From Shewanella phaeophyticola (GTDB lineage Bacteria; Pseudomonadota; Gammaproteobacteria; Enterobacterales; Shewanellaceae), in contig NZ_JAODOQ010000001.1 in assembly GCF_025398315.1 (NCBI RefSeq), positions 3,968,001-4,032,000 of the forward strand: a stretch of 64,000 bases of DNA, in the 5' to 3' direction. The notes below the pieces were generated by a model, which saw only the letters and a program-made list of their open reading frames with translations, made no database searches and was not told the DNA's origin. Position 1 is the stretch's first letter. Every line of letters begins with the position of its first letter. The position numbers were made by a program, and so were the translations under genes. Below are positions 37,098 to 47,689 of the stretch, in pieces.

Positions 37098-39116
37098 TTA
37101 TTTCACCACGACTTTTCTGAACATGCCTGGCATGTGGAATAACAAGTGGCAATGATATGCCCATTGCCCTTTTGCATCGGCGGTGACTAAGTAACTGATC
37201 TTAGAGCCCGGCTGAACTAATACCGTGTGCTTTCGGGGAATAAAATCAGCATCGCCTGTCTCTAACTCACTCCACATACCATGCAAATGCATAGGGTGAG
37301 TCATCATCGTGTCGTTCACTAAGGTGATCCGCAGTCTTTCACCGTATTCAAACTCTAATGGCGCGGCGTCCATAAACTTCACCCCATTTACAGACCACAT
37401 ATATCGGTTCATATTGCCGGTTAAATGCAGTTGAATTTCGCGGCTGGGTTGGCGCGTGTCGTAGGTAGGATGTAAGCCTTTAATATCGCCATAAGTTAAT
37501 ACTTTGCGATTAAATTGTTGTTGATGGTCACGCAATCCAATACCAGGATCGTGTAAACCACTTTTTGGGGCATCGGCACGCATATCCACTTGTGGGTCGA
37601 ACTCGGTGTCAATGTGTTTAATTTCATTGTTACTGCCAAAGCCTGCAAGCCCTAATCCTGAGACTGTCGCTTTAGCAGTCCCCATGGCCATTTTGCTGTG
37701 ATCCATGCCTGACATATCACCGTCGCCCATAGCCATCTTGCTGTGATCCATGCCAGGCATATCACCGCCGCCCATAGCCATTTTGCTATGATCCATGCCA
37801 GGCATATCACCGCCGCCCATAGCCATCTTGCTGTGGTGCATGCTTGGCATATCACCGCCACCCATGTTCATTTTGCTATGTTCCATGCCTGACATATCAC
37901 CTGCGCCCATGTCCATTTTGCTATGATCCATACCACTCATGTCCATACCACTCATGTCCATGCCCATATCACTGTGGCTAAGGACTGGCCTTGGATCCAT
38001 TGGGGGAATAAGAGCATGTAAACTGGCATCTGAAGTAAGGTTACCTACCGTAAAGCCGGTGCGGTCAATACTTTGAGCGAAAATACAGTAAGCATTATCA
38101 ACCTCTGGCTCAATAACCACATCATAGGTTTCAGCAACACCGATTCGAAATTCATCCACAGAAACCGGTTGAATGTTCTGACCATCACTGGCGACAACAC
38201 TCATCTTTAGGCCCGGTATACGCACATCAAATATGGTCATAGCAGAACTATTTATAAAGCGTAAGCGCACCTTCTCACCTTGTTCAAACAACCCTTGCCA
38301 GCCCTGTTGCGGAGGATTGCCATTCATTAAATAGGTGTAAGTTGAACCAGTAACATCAGATATGTCGCTGTCACTCATGCGCGCGTTATTCCACATCGAA
38401 CGAGCGTTCCACGTATTGGCTAAGCCATTTTTATTCACGTCAGAGAAAAAATCCATTACCGTACGCTCACGGTAATTATAGTAATCGGCTTGTTTCTTTA
38501 ATTTGGCATAAATGTTTTCAGGGGCTTCGTCAGACCAATCAGACAGCATGATCACATAGTCACGGTCATATATGACCGGATCGGGGGTCGCAGGATCAAT
38601 CACAATAGCACCGAATAAACCGGTTTGTTCTTGATAGCCTGAATGACTGTGATACCAATATGTGCCACTTTGTTGGACGGTAAATTGATACTCAAATGTT
38701 TCACCGGGTTTAATGCCATCAAAGCTAAAGCCAGGCACACCGTCCATTTCGGTGGGTAAAATAATACCGTGCCAGTGAATAGAGCTATCTTGGTCGAGGT
38801 TATTTTTTACTCTTAAGGTGACTGTTTCACCTTCTTTCCAGCGCAATAACGGCGCGGGCAGCAATTGGTTGACCACAGTGGCTCGAGCAGATTTCCCGGT
38901 AAAATTAACCATTTTATAGTCAATTGATAAGTCGAACACTTTGCCAGAAAGCTGGCTCAACGATTGGCTTAATGCATTGGCAAAAGCATTTTTAGGGAAA
39001 GGGGTCGACATCAATGCCAACATGGCTGATGCACCAAACACAAACCTGCGTCGGCTGTTGTTGAGTTCACTGTTTGTCGTTTGAGTCATGGGCTTTATCA
39101 TGTATTGCGATTTCAT
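37098..39116 (-). CDS. copA: Multicopper oxidase CopA (PcoA-type), Tat-exported
   Basis: The 672-residue oxidase carries a Tat signal (NNSRRRFVFGASAMLA) and three cupredoxin domains. The copper ligands are all visible: HWHGIILPTEMDG, TYWYHSHSGYQEQ, HPMHLHGMWSE and AYHCHLLFHMPGM. It would oxidise Cu(I) to the less toxic Cu(II) in the periplasm. Between the second and third domains lies a Met/His-rich block of 15-residue repeats (MSGMDHSKMAMG-type). Its start overlaps the DUF411 gene by 4 bases. The name copA is shared with the ATPase at 48-50 kb, a different protein. Confidence 0.93.
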   Translation of the reverse strand: MKSQYMIKPMTQTTNSELNNSRRRFVFGASAMLALMSTPFPKNAFANALSQSLSQLSGKVFDLSIDYKMVNFTGKSARATVVNQLLPAPLLRWKEGETVTLRVKNNLDQDSSIHWHGIILPTEMDGVPGFSFDGIKPGETFEYQFTVQQSGTYWYHSHSGYQEQTGLFGAIVIDPATPDPVIYDRDYVIMLSDWSDEAPENIYAKLKKQADYYNYRERTVMDFFSDVNKNGLANTWNARSMWNNARMSDSDISDVTGSTYTYLMNGNPPQQGWQGLFEQGEKVRLRFINSSAMTIFDVRIPGLKMSVVASDGQNIQPVSVDEFRIGVAETYDVVIEPEVDNAYCIFAQSIDRTGFTVGNLTSDASLHALIPPMDPRPVLSHSDMGMDMSGMDMSGMDHSKMDMGAGDMSGMEHSKMNMGGGDMPSMHHSKMAMGGGDMPGMDHSKMAMGGGDMPGMDHSKMAMGDGDMSGMDHSKMAMGTAKATVSGLGLAGFGSNNEIKHIDTEFDPQVDMRADAPKSGLHDPGIGLRDHQQQFNRKVLTYGDIKGLHPTYDTRQPSREIQLHLTGNMNRYMWSVNGVKFMDAAPLEFEYGERLRITLVNDTMMTHPMHLHGMWSELETGDADFIPRKHTVLVQPGSKISYLVTADAKGQWAYHCHLLFHMPGMFRKVVVK
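37681..37940 (-). repeat. 45-bp tandem repeats coding Met/His-rich units in the CopA oxidase
   Basis: Five full 45-bp units begin at 37681, 37726, 37771, 37816 and 37861, with a partial sixth at 37906. Each codes a 15-residue unit of the type GGDMPGMDHSKMAMG. The units differ by a few bases, so recombination between them could change the number of copper-binding Met/His clusters. Confidence 0.85.
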
Positions 39117-39626
39117 TGCACAGACTCCTCAAGCGAGTTCACTTGGGCGTATACCTGGCTACTGCCATCATTTTTCAACAGTAAGACTTGGTATGGCATA
39201 AATTTATCTTGGTACTCCATACCAGGGCTGCCCACAGGCATAGCGGGTACGGTTAAGCCGATAGCATCTTTAGGGGGTGGCTAAAAAACGACTAATGAAT
39301 TTTGCAGGGACATGCCCTTCAAACACATAACCTTGAGATGACACTGCGGTATGGCAAGATTGCATTGAAGCAGGAATACCCTTTGACTGTTTAAACTCAT
39401 AAAGGTTGTTAATATTGTGGGCATCAACATTAAATCCACGCTCACTAATATGAGTAAGCCATTTTTCACAACAGCCACAATTGGCATCTTTATAAACAGT
39501 GAGTAATGGCGCCGTAGTGCCGGGCTCCGCTGCATGGGCAGGTAACATCCCTCCCATAATTTGCAGAATAAAAATAGTACCTATTACACGAAAAAAACGA
39601 ATAGCATTGCGATATAGAGCAGACAT
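39113..39626 (-). CDS. DUF411 (CopG-like) copper-binding protein, frame broken in a C run
   Basis: DUF411 proteins include CopG of Pseudomonas, which holds a multi-copper cluster with Cys and His. The protein has a signal peptide and the metal motif KDANCGCCEKWLTHISERGF, then MQSCHTAVSSQGYVFEGHVP. The frame breaks at about 39272-39278, where CCACCCCCTAAAG is read. One C less restores FLATPKDAIGLTVPAMPVGS followed by PGMEYQDKFMPYQVLLLKND. The full protein is then about 170 residues, with its stop inside the copA start (ATGA). It is the second gene of the cop operon. Confidence 0.85.
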
Positions 39627-39761
39627 AATATTGCCTCCAAATCAAATTTCGTCACATTAAACAACGCGGTTTAATGTCAGTTTATTAACCAAAAGGTTAA
39701 AAAATTGAAACTACATGATTGGCTAGGACAGTTAGCAAAAAAAGGCGTAACTGTGCCTATG

Positions 39762-40136
39762 TTAGGCAAATATTGGAGGACGGTATAAAGATGAAAAATA
39801 CTGAGGCATTAGTGCTGAGGTAAACATTGTTGCAGAATTAACTAAGCTGACTTCTGATTTAAGCGTTGGCATGGCCATCGTTAAAGCGACTGATAAACAT
39901 GAGCCGACAGGACAATGGCACGCTTGGGCGCAGCAACTATCATCCGCACCATCGTTCATATCCATGTTCATATTCATTTGCATACTAGCGTCATGACATG
40001 CTTTGCCATTTTCAGCAGGCATATTTGAAGTCGTCATTGAATTCATTGGCATAGTACCAGGCATAATCACAGACGCAAAAGTTTGACCGACAAACGTCAG
40101 TAAAACAAACATCATGATTAAGTGGATTCTACGCAA
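39762..40136 (-). CDS. Small CopL-like secreted metal-binding protein, cop operon
   Basis: The 124-residue protein has a signal peptide (MMFVLLTFVGQTFA), Met clusters (MQMNMNMDMND), a cysteine block DSCCAQACHCPVGSCLS and the C-terminal YFSSLYRPPIFA. This arrangement resembles CopL of Xanthomonas, a Cys/Met-rich protein at the head of cop operons. The start is set at a TTG (40136) because TTGGAG precedes it at good spacing and the paralogue at 46941 starts the same way. It precedes the DUF411 and copABCD genes. The mature protein probably binds Cu(I) in the periplasm; the regulatory role of CopL is known only in other organisms. Confidence 0.7.
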   Translation of the reverse strand: MRRIHLIMMFVLLTFVGQTFASVIMPGTMPMNSMTTSNMPAENGKACHDASMQMNMNMDMNDGADDSCCAQACHCPVGSCLSVALTMAMPTLKSEVSLVNSATMFTSALMPQYFSSLYRPPIFA

Positions 40137-40278
40137 AATATATCTCCAATGATTATCAAATAATAGTAGTGAAAAATACTGCATTTAGCAATGAAAATTT
40201 ATTTGAAAAACATAATTAAATGAAAATAAAAATAACATTTTAAAATAAAAAATATGATAAAAATCAATCTAATATAAA

Positions 40279-40310
40279 ATAACGATGCATTTTTTTATCT
40301 GCATCGTTAT
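40279..40310 (-). terminator. Probable terminator after cusA
   Basis: ATAACGATGCA and TGCATCGTTAT form a perfect 11-bp stem just past the cusA stop. On the minus strand a T-rich tail (TTTTATATT) follows. Confidence 0.6.
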
Positions 40311-40329
40311 CCTAATCAACTAAATATTA

Positions 40330-43300
40330 TCATTCCTCATGTATCAATTTAGTACGACGCCATAAAAAGAATACAACGGGGACAATTAATAGTGTCAGTA
40401 TGATTGCACTAACCATTCCGCCGACCATTGGCGCAGCAATCCTACTCATCACCTCGGAACCGGTTCCAGTACCATAAAGGATAGGCAATAATCCAGCTAT
40501 GATTGCTGCTGCCGTCATCATTACAGGACGTACGCGCATACCTGCACCTTGAATAACAGATTGAGTCAACTTTAGTTCATCAAATTTTTCTAGCTGCTGT
40601 GAACTATGATCAATCGCTTCTCTATAGGCTTGGTTTAAATAAACAAGCATAATGACGCCGATTTCGACAGCGACACCCGCCAATGCAATAAAACCGACTC
40701 CTACTGCAACTGAAAAATTGAAACCTTGTAAATACATTAACCAAATACTGCCCACCATGGCAAAAGGCAATGTCCCCACAATAATTCCAACTTCAACAAC
40801 ATTGCGGAAATTCATGAACAATAAAATAATGATAATAAATAAAGTAAATGGTACTACGTAAGTAAGCTTTGCTTTAGCTCTTTCCATATACTCATATTGA
40901 CCAGCCCAAGTAATAGAGTAACCGGCGGGTAATATCAATTTATCATCCACAACTTTTTGTGCTATATCAACATAACTACCAATATCAACATCCTCAATAT
41001 CAATGTAAGCCCAACCATTAAGGCGAGCATTTTCACTTTTGATACCCGGAGGTTCATTTTCAATAATAACGTCCGCAACGTCACCCAAAGAAATTCTCAA
41101 ACCTTGCGGAGTCACTATAGGCAATAAAGCTAATGCTTCAGGTGAATTACGATAATCCTGAGGATAGCGTAGGTTAATGGGGTATCGCTCTAACCCTTCA
41201 ACGGTTTGTGAAATACTCATACCACCAATCGCTGTGGCCACAACCTGTTGAACATCCGCTATATTCAAACCATATCGAGCAGCATTCTCACGCTGGATAT
41301 CAACTTTAATATAACGTCCGCCTGCAACTCTTTCAGCATAAACTGACGAAGTCCCCTTAACATCTTTAAGGATTTCTTCTAATTGTTTACCAATTTTTTC
41401 AATTTCCTTGAGATTAGGTCCAGCAATTTTAATGCCTACAGGTGTTTTGATCCCTGTCGCCAACATATCTATTCGGGTTTTAATTGGCATTACCCATGCG
41501 TTAGTCACACCTGGTAACTTAACTAATGAGTCTAGTTCTTGTTTTAAACTCTCTGTAGTCAGGCCTTCTCTCCACTCGCTTTTGGGCTTAAGTTGAATAA
41601 ACGTCTCCACCATTGTCAGAGGTGCAGGATCCGTTGCGGACTCTGCTCGACCAACCTTACCAAATACGGTTTTAACTTCGGGCACAGTGTAAATTAACTT
41701 ATCCATTTGTTGCACTAATTGGCGTGCTTTACCAATAGAAATACCAGGGTAAGTTGTCGGCATGTACATTAAATCACCTTCATCTAATGGAGGCATAAAT
41801 TCACTACCAATTTTATTTAGTGGCCACACACCAATTAACAACACAAATAATGCAAATAGCAGCGTCATCTTCGGAAAAGCCAGTACTTTTCTCAAAACAG
41901 GCACATATACTGCTGTTAAAAGTCGATTAACCGGGTTTTTGTGCTCAGGAAGTACTTTTCCGCGAATAAAGTAACCCATTAACACTGGAACTAATGTTAT
42001 AGCTAACGCTGATGACACAGCCATTGCGTAAGTTTTAGTAAACGCAAGCGGTGAAAACATCCTTCCCTCCTGTGCTTCGAGGGTAAATACCGGTAAAAAA
42101 CTAACAGTAATAATCAGTAAACTAAAAAATAAAGCAGAGCCAACTTCGCTGGCAGACCGAGCTACAACCTGCCAACGGTTTTCTGGCGTCAATGGCGTTC
42201 GTTCCATATGTTTATGCATATTTTCAATCATGACAATGGCGCCATCGACCATGGCACCAATTGCAATTGCAATACCGCCTAAAGACATGATATTGGCATT
42301 CAAACCCTGCAAGTGCATAATAATAAATGCCGTTAAAATACCAACTGGAAGGCTAACAATCGCCACAAGTGATGATCTTACATGCGCCAAAAAAACCATA
42401 CAGACTAAAGCAACAACTAAAAATTCCTCTAGCAGTTTAAACCCTAAGTTTGATACGGCTCTCTCAATTAAGCCACTGCGGTCATAAACCGTCACAACTT
42501 CCACGCCCTCAGGAAGGCTACTTTTTTAATGTCTCTAATTTAGCTTTAACGCCATCAATTGTCTTTTGGGCATTTTCACCAAATCGCATCACAATAATGC
42601 CACCGACCGTCTCACCTTCACCGTTTAGATCAACGACGCCACGTCGCATTTGCGATCCAGTCCCGATATCCGCAACATCTTTTAGCAGTAATGGGGTGCC
42701 ATTATTGTTCACGCCTAATGGGATATTGCCGATATCCTCTTTATTCTCAAGATATCCTGTAGCACGAACCATATATTCAGCTTCTGAGATTTCGACAACA
42801 GAGGCACCAATTTCTTGATTACCACGGTTAATCGCCATTTGAATAGCATTTAAAGGTATACCAAAGGCACGCAACTTATCAGGGTCAACCTTAATCTGAT
42901 ACTGTTTAACCATCCCCCCTAGAGCACTCACTTCAGAAACCCCTGGGACAGTTTGTAATTCATACTTTAAAAACCAGTCCTGTAGACTGCGTAACTCACT
43001 AATATCGTGTTTACCGGTTCTATCTACGAGTGCATATAAATATACCCAGCCCACACCTGTTGCGTCAGAGTCCTAATTGAGGCTTTGCATTATCAGGTAA
43101 CGTTGAAACGACTTGGCTAAGATATTCCAACACACGACTACGAGCCCAATATAAATCGGTTTCTTCATCAAAGATGACATAGACATATGAATCACCAAAA
43201 AAAGAGAATCCCCTGACCGTTACCGCACCAGGCACAGACAGCATAGCCGTAGTTAAAGGGTAAGTGACTTGATCTTCAACTACTTGTGGGGCTTGACCTG

Positions 43301-43460
43301 GATAACTTGTTTTAATAATTACCTGAACATCAGATAAATCAGGCAAAGCATCAATAGGGGTATTTTTAAGTGAAAATAAACCCGCGCCGACGAGAATTGC
43401 ACTGGCGAGCAAAACAAAAAATCTGTTTGCTACAGACCATCGTATTATTGATTCAATCAT
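40330..43460 (-). CDS. cusA: CusA-type heavy-metal RND efflux pump, frame broken twice
   Basis: CusA is the inner-membrane trimeric pump of a Cu(I)/Ag(I) exporter. Family segments are NRFFVLLASAILVGAGLFSL, LPDLSDVQVIIKTSYPGQAP, GVGWVYLYALVDRTGKHDIS, and IAIGAMVDGAIVMIENMHKH with helix-4 acidic residues for proton relay. Corrected length is about 1,042 residues. One break at 43069-43076 reads TTAGGACTCTGAC where TTAGGCCCTGAC restores QLGPDATGVGW. The other at about 42518 is one A too many in a run of six (ETLKSSLPEGVEVVTVYDRS when fixed). It follows cusB by 2 bases and has a terminator. Confidence 0.9.
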
Positions 43461-43462
43461 GG

Positions 43463-45001
43463 TTATTCTCCCATCTCCATTCCTGAATGATCTGCTTGAT
43501 GTGTTGTATTAGATACATCATCAGTAGCTTTGGGATTGTGTATATTTACCACTTTGACCAAGCCGTCTGATGTTTTTTCTAATTCAATATGAAGCACAGC
43601 ACCAACGGTAAATACAGAGAAATCCACACTGTCATCAACAATAAAGTCCATGGTCATTTGTGGCCATTCCCATTCACTGACAGCTTGATGATTCACATTA
43701 ATCATTCGATGTGCAGCCATTAAGCTATTTACTTTTGCTTCTACCCAAGCAGTTTCTGGAGTGATGGCTTGAATATTTTCTTGCTCATCGTCAGGTGCTC
43801 TCATACGTTTAAGGTCAGAGGTTTTATTTGATTCAGAATCCAATAGGAATTGTGCTGACGAGACAACAACATCTCCGTCATACAGGCCTGATTTTATTTG
43901 AATTTTATCATCATCGAATCGTCCTAACGTTACTGCTACAGATTTATATTTACCTTCACCGAGGGCAAGTACTACTCGGTCTGAGTTTCCTGTTCTAATC
44001 ACTGCTTCCCTTGGTAGCAGTAATACATCCTCATCACTTCGTGTTTTTATCGACACTTGTGCAAACATATTCGGTTTTAATGCAGCATTGGTATTATCGA
44101 AGCGCAATCTCACTTTTAGCGTTCTTGTTTTACTATCTAATGCGGGGTAGACATAATCGACTTTTCCTTGCCAAGATTGACCAGGTAAATAATCTAATTT
44201 CATTTCAACTTCTTGCCCAACTTTAACCATGTTTGCTTGACGTTCAAAAACTTCAGCTTCAACCCATACTTGTGTTAATGAACCAATTGAAAACATTGTC
44301 ATACCCGGTTTTACAAACGAGCCCTCCCTTACATTCAAATTATCAATAACACCACTTTGATCAGCATAAAACGTAATATTTTGTTTGACTATTCTATTTT
44401 TTCGTAGCGCTTTAATCTCCTCGCTTGGTATTAATAATGCTTTCAACCGAGCTTCAGAAGCTGTAATCAAACGCTGATCATTTCGATTTAAAGCTAATAA
44501 CATTTCTTCTTGTGCATTAACTAAAGCAGGAGAATAAATCGAATATATAGGTTGCCCTTTAATAACCGGATCACCTGAAGCTTTTACATAAAGTTCTTCA
44601 ATCCATCCTTCGACTCTTGGATTAATATGAATAAGTTGATCTTGATCATATTGAACATATCCAACTGTTTTAATGCTTGTTTGTAGTGTGCCAAACGTTG
44701 CTACGGATGTCCGCATACCAAGTTTATTAATCACTGCAGGTGATATTTTAACGGCACCAGATCCAAAATCTGTCGAATCGGTGCCATCTTCGTATACAGG
44801 TATAAGATCCATACCCATTGGTGATTTCCCTGGTTTATCACTACGATAATTAGGATTCATAGGTGCGACCCAATATGATGGCTTAGCTTTTGCGCTGTCC
44901 TCTGAAGCTATTTCATTCTTCGGTGTATATAAGATTGATGCACTAATACCAGTAAGAATACCGATAACTAATATGCTGATCATTTTTAAATTGTTGTTCA
45001 T
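43463..45001 (-). CDS. cusB: CusB-type periplasmic adaptor with a fused CusF-like domain
   Basis: The 512-residue membrane fusion protein has an N-terminal anchor and a heavy-metal-binding segment (YWVAPMNPNYRSDKPGKSPM, then GMDLIPVYED). Adaptor domains follow (TVGYVQYDQDQLIHINPRVE and VREGSFVKPGMTMFSIGSLT). The C-terminal 80 residues look like CusF: INVNHQAVSEWEWPQMTMDF has the Trp and Met-x-Met copper pattern, and DDSVDFSVFTVGAVLHIELE continues it. So the metal chaperone is fused to the adaptor rather than being a separate gene. It overlaps the upstream cusC-like gene by 4 bases. Confidence 0.9.
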   Translation of the reverse strand: MNNNLKMISILVIGILTGISASILYTPKNEIASEDSAKAKPSYWVAPMNPNYRSDKPGKSPMGMDLIPVYEDGTDSTDFGSGAVKISPAVINKLGMRTSVATFGTLQTSIKTVGYVQYDQDQLIHINPRVEGWIEELYVKASGDPVIKGQPIYSIYSPALVNAQEEMLLALNRNDQRLITASEARLKALLIPSEEIKALRKNRIVKQNITFYADQSGVIDNLNVREGSFVKPGMTMFSIGSLTQVWVEAEVFERQANMVKVGQEVEMKLDYLPGQSWQGKVDYVYPALDSKTRTLKVRLRFDNTNAALKPNMFAQVSIKTRSDEDVLLLPREAVIRTGNSDRVVLALGEGKYKSVAVTLGRFDDDKIQIKSGLYDGDVVVSSAQFLLDSESNKTSDLKRMRAPDDEQENIQAITPETAWVEAKVNSLMAAHRMINVNHQAVSEWEWPQMTMDFIVDDSVDFSVFTVGAVLHIELEKTSDGLVKVVNIHNPKATDDVSNTTHQADHSGMEMGE

Positions 45002-46431
45002 TTTACTTCTCCATCAACATAAGATTTATGTGAGATGCTAACTGAATCCACATTGGGGGTAAAAAAATAGTTCAATTGAACTTTAAGTTTCTGTAAATCA
45101 ACGTTAATAGCCAAAGCATCTAATTGAGTATTCAATTGAGCAATGAGGGAGCGAACGACTTCAGCGAAATCTCCCTTATCATTCGTGTAAGCCGTTAGTG
45201 ACGCATCTGCTTGATCTTGCATTTGAGGTAATAAAAAATCGTTATAGAGTTTCTGACGTTGTTCCAATTTAAGAAATTGCGCTTTCGCAGTACCGTATGA
45301 CGCCATCATGTTTCGAAGCAGTAACCACTTTTCTGTTTTAATTGACTCTGACTGAGAAATAGCGGCTTGAACTTGCTTATCTTGCTTTGAAGAAGTAAAT
45401 ATTGGTAAATCAAAACTCACACCTATTGACAACAAATCATCGCGAGAATTACCCATAGGATCATCGCCTCGATAACTATATCCAGCGTTTAGCCCCCATT
45501 CAGGCTTATATAATTGCTTTGTTAACTCTACACCTTTCCGGCTTGATTCAATTCTTTGTTCCAAAGCTAATAGAAGTGGATGGTCAGAAAATGCTTCATA
45601 TAAAGATTGTTGATAATTTGGGCTTTTTTCCTCATCTAGATATAAATTAGAATTAATTAGCTTAATTTGAGGAAGTGTATTTGGGACGGTAAACGTCGAA
45701 AATGACAACTCATAGTCTTGTTCATACTCTCTTCTATACTCACCAACGAATGCCTTACCAACCCATTCAGATAATTTCTGCTTAAGCATATTTTCTTCCT
45801 GAGCTAAGACGGTCAGCTTATCTTCGAGACGGGTCACCTCTAACTGAGCACGAATGATGTCCTGCTGATTAGATTTACCAAGAGCAGATGAATATCCTGC
45901 TTTTGCGACATCAGATAATTGTTCGAATAAGTTCCGATTACGCTCAATCAGTGCAATACTCTCTTGCGTTTTATATATATCAAACCAAATTTGAGCGGTG
46001 GTGACACTTAACTTAGCTCGTCTATCTTGTCTTAAAAATGGGTATTGCTCCGCCGTTAACTCAAGTTGCTGTTGGCGTAAACTTAAGCTATCCCCTCGCG
46101 GAAACATTTGAGTGACACCAATTTTCAATTGAGTCATTGCTTCTTGTCCAAAATCAAAAGTGTTTATGGACAAATTCGCTAAACCAACACTGATTTTTGG
46201 ATCTGGTAAGGTTCCTGCCGCTATGCTTTCAGATTTAATAGCATCTTGTTGAAATTGATTACTGACTAACCAGGGATCGTTCGACTGAGAGAGATAAACG
46301 GCTTCTTCCAGTGATAATGTCTGTACTGGTTCTGCCGCATATACCGCAGCGCTAATACCAATAAAGGACATCACTACGATTAGAATATATTGAGTGTAAA
46401 TTTCACCCAATTTCTTGTAAATTAAAGACAT
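44998..46431 (-). CDS. cusC: CusC-like outer-membrane efflux channel (TolC superfamily)
   Basis: The 477-residue protein has a signal peptide (ending AAVYAAEP) and two OEP repeats. Segments include LSLEEAVYLSQSNDPWLVSN, GVTQMFPRGDSLSLRQQQLE and GVSFDLPIFTSSKQDKQVQA. It is the outer-membrane channel for the CusBA pump. No lipobox is present, so unlike E. coli CusC it is not evidently a lipoprotein. It is the second gene of the operon behind a small CopL-like gene, separated from it by 123 bases. Confidence 0.87.
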   Translation of the reverse strand: MSLIYKKLGEIYTQYILIVVMSFIGISAAVYAAEPVQTLSLEEAVYLSQSNDPWLVSNQFQQDAIKSESIAAGTLPDPKISVGLANLSINTFDFGQEAMTQLKIGVTQMFPRGDSLSLRQQQLELTAEQYPFLRQDRRAKLSVTTAQIWFDIYKTQESIALIERNRNLFEQLSDVAKAGYSSALGKSNQQDIIRAQLEVTRLEDKLTVLAQEENMLKQKLSEWVGKAFVGEYRREYEQDYELSFSTFTVPNTLPQIKLINSNLYLDEEKSPNYQQSLYEAFSDHPLLLALEQRIESSRKGVELTKQLYKPEWGLNAGYSYRGDDPMGNSRDDLLSIGVSFDLPIFTSSKQDKQVQAAISQSESIKTEKWLLLRNMMASYGTAKAQFLKLEQRQKLYNDFLLPQMQDQADASLTAYTNDKGDFAEVVRSLIAQLNTQLDALAINVDLQKLKVQLNYFFTPNVDSVSISHKSYVDGEVK

Positions 46432-46554
46432 AAAGCCTCCAAATTAGTTACCAATGCTCGAATTGAATTCGAAAAAAGGTAATATCTTGTTAATTTATTT
46501 TAAAAAAGATAAATGAACAGGAAGACGATCAAAAATTGATCAAGCCTTTCCTAT

Positions 46555-46941
46555 CTAACAAGAAAATATTGGAGGACGATATAAAGAAGAGTTATATTGC
46601 GGAGTTGTATTTTGAGTCAAACCAGATATAAAACTACTCAAACTTGAGATGGTTACTGATTGGACAATTTTCATTTCAAGGGCAATTGAAAAGCAAGTAC
46701 CTATCGGACAATCACATTGATTATCACAACAATCAGGAATGTCAGCGGTAGATGTTTTAACGGCATCAACATCTGATGTTAATTGGTGATGGCAAGCGTT
46801 AGTCGCAGCGGTATTCACTGGATTTGATTTACTTAACATTGAATTCATATCAGAGGGGCATGGCAAAATCACAGACGCAAAAGCTTGACTGACAAATGTC
46901 ATCAAGATAAGCATCACTGTGATAATTCGCATACGACTCAA
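46555..46941 (-). CDS. Small CopL-like secreted metal-binding protein, cus operon
   Basis: This 128-residue paralogue of the 39762 protein shares TFVSQAFASVILP, the cysteine block DCCDNQCDCPIGTCFSIALE and the C-terminus YNSSLYRPPIFSC. It starts with TTG at 46941 after a TTGGAG site, as its paralogue does. It stands at the head of cusCBA and probably acts on the metal in the periplasm or in control of the operon. Confidence is moderate, because CopL-type proteins are short and diverged. Confidence 0.7.
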   Translation of the reverse strand: MSRMRIITVMLILMTFVSQAFASVILPCPSDMNSMLSKSNPVNTAATNACHHQLTSDVDAVKTSTADIPDCCDNQCDCPIGTCFSIALEMKIVQSVTISSLSSFISGLTQNTTPQYNSSLYRPPIFSC

Positions 46942-47112
46942 GATAAAACTCCAATATAATTAGTTGTATTAATTTTAACTCTACTTGCCTAAATAATCCT
47001 AGTTAACTGTAGTGTTTTTTCACTTTAAACCACTGATACTTGACATAGATCACACTTCAAAAGCTCTAACTAAAAGATAGTCAGTAACGATAAAAATTAA
47101 CATCTAATTGTC

Positions 47113-47475
47113 TTAACTTATCTTGGATCCTGGTGGGGGTTTGTGGCAACTATGTGGTTGATGATTTGCATTATCTTTGATGTTTTGATCCACAAATTGA
47201 TAGTAATTTACCTTTACATTGGTCCACCAATCATTATGAGTATCAGCACCATGCTTTCTGATAACTTCCTCAATATTTTCTAAATTGATATGACTGACAT
47301 CATAGGTAAGATAAATAACTTCCGATTTTTCATTATAAGTCACGTCATCTATGCCAAACAATTTGACTATATCAGCCTTTAATGTTTCTAAATTTTGATT
47401 ATCAACTCCAGTTAATCTTAGGTTTCTGACAACTAAAGTCGCTTCTTTAACGCCCGGTCTATGTTCACAATCACT
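47113..47475 (-). CDS. Small HMA-like protein with a Cys/His tail
   Basis: The 120-residue protein (from MSDCEHRPGVKEATLVVRNL at 47475, with GAGAG upstream) has a ferredoxin-like pattern (beta-alpha-beta) of a metal-associated domain, VRNLRLTGVDNQNLETLKAD and IEEVIRKHGADTHNDWW. The usual CxxC is missing. It has instead CEH near the N-terminus and HQPHSCHKPPPG at the C-terminus. It lies in the copper ATPase cluster behind a cupredoxin gene. Function is not known. Confidence 0.6.
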   Translation of the reverse strand, partial: SDCEHRPGVKEATLVVRNLRLTGVDNQNLETLKADIVKLFGIDDVTYNEKSEVIYLTYDVSHINLENIEEVIRKHGADTHNDWWTNVKVNYYQFVDQNIKDNANHQPHSCHKPPPGSKIS

Positions 47476-47689
47476 CATAATCTCTCTCTTAACCATTAAC
47501 TCATCATTTTTCTGAAGTTTTAGATAAAAAGTAATTAATATAAAATGGCCAATTTTCTAACCTAGACCGTAAACAGCTTAGGTTAGAATCAAGATATTGA
47601 TGGCAAAGTTAAAAATGCTCATTTTAATACTGCTATTATATTCATCACTGATACCAAAATATTGAAAAGTACGCATAGATATCTAGTGT

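Noticed and set aside
37681..37940. CRISPR-like array
   Set aside because: The 45-bp units are contiguous, have no spacers and are in frame inside the copper oxidase gene.
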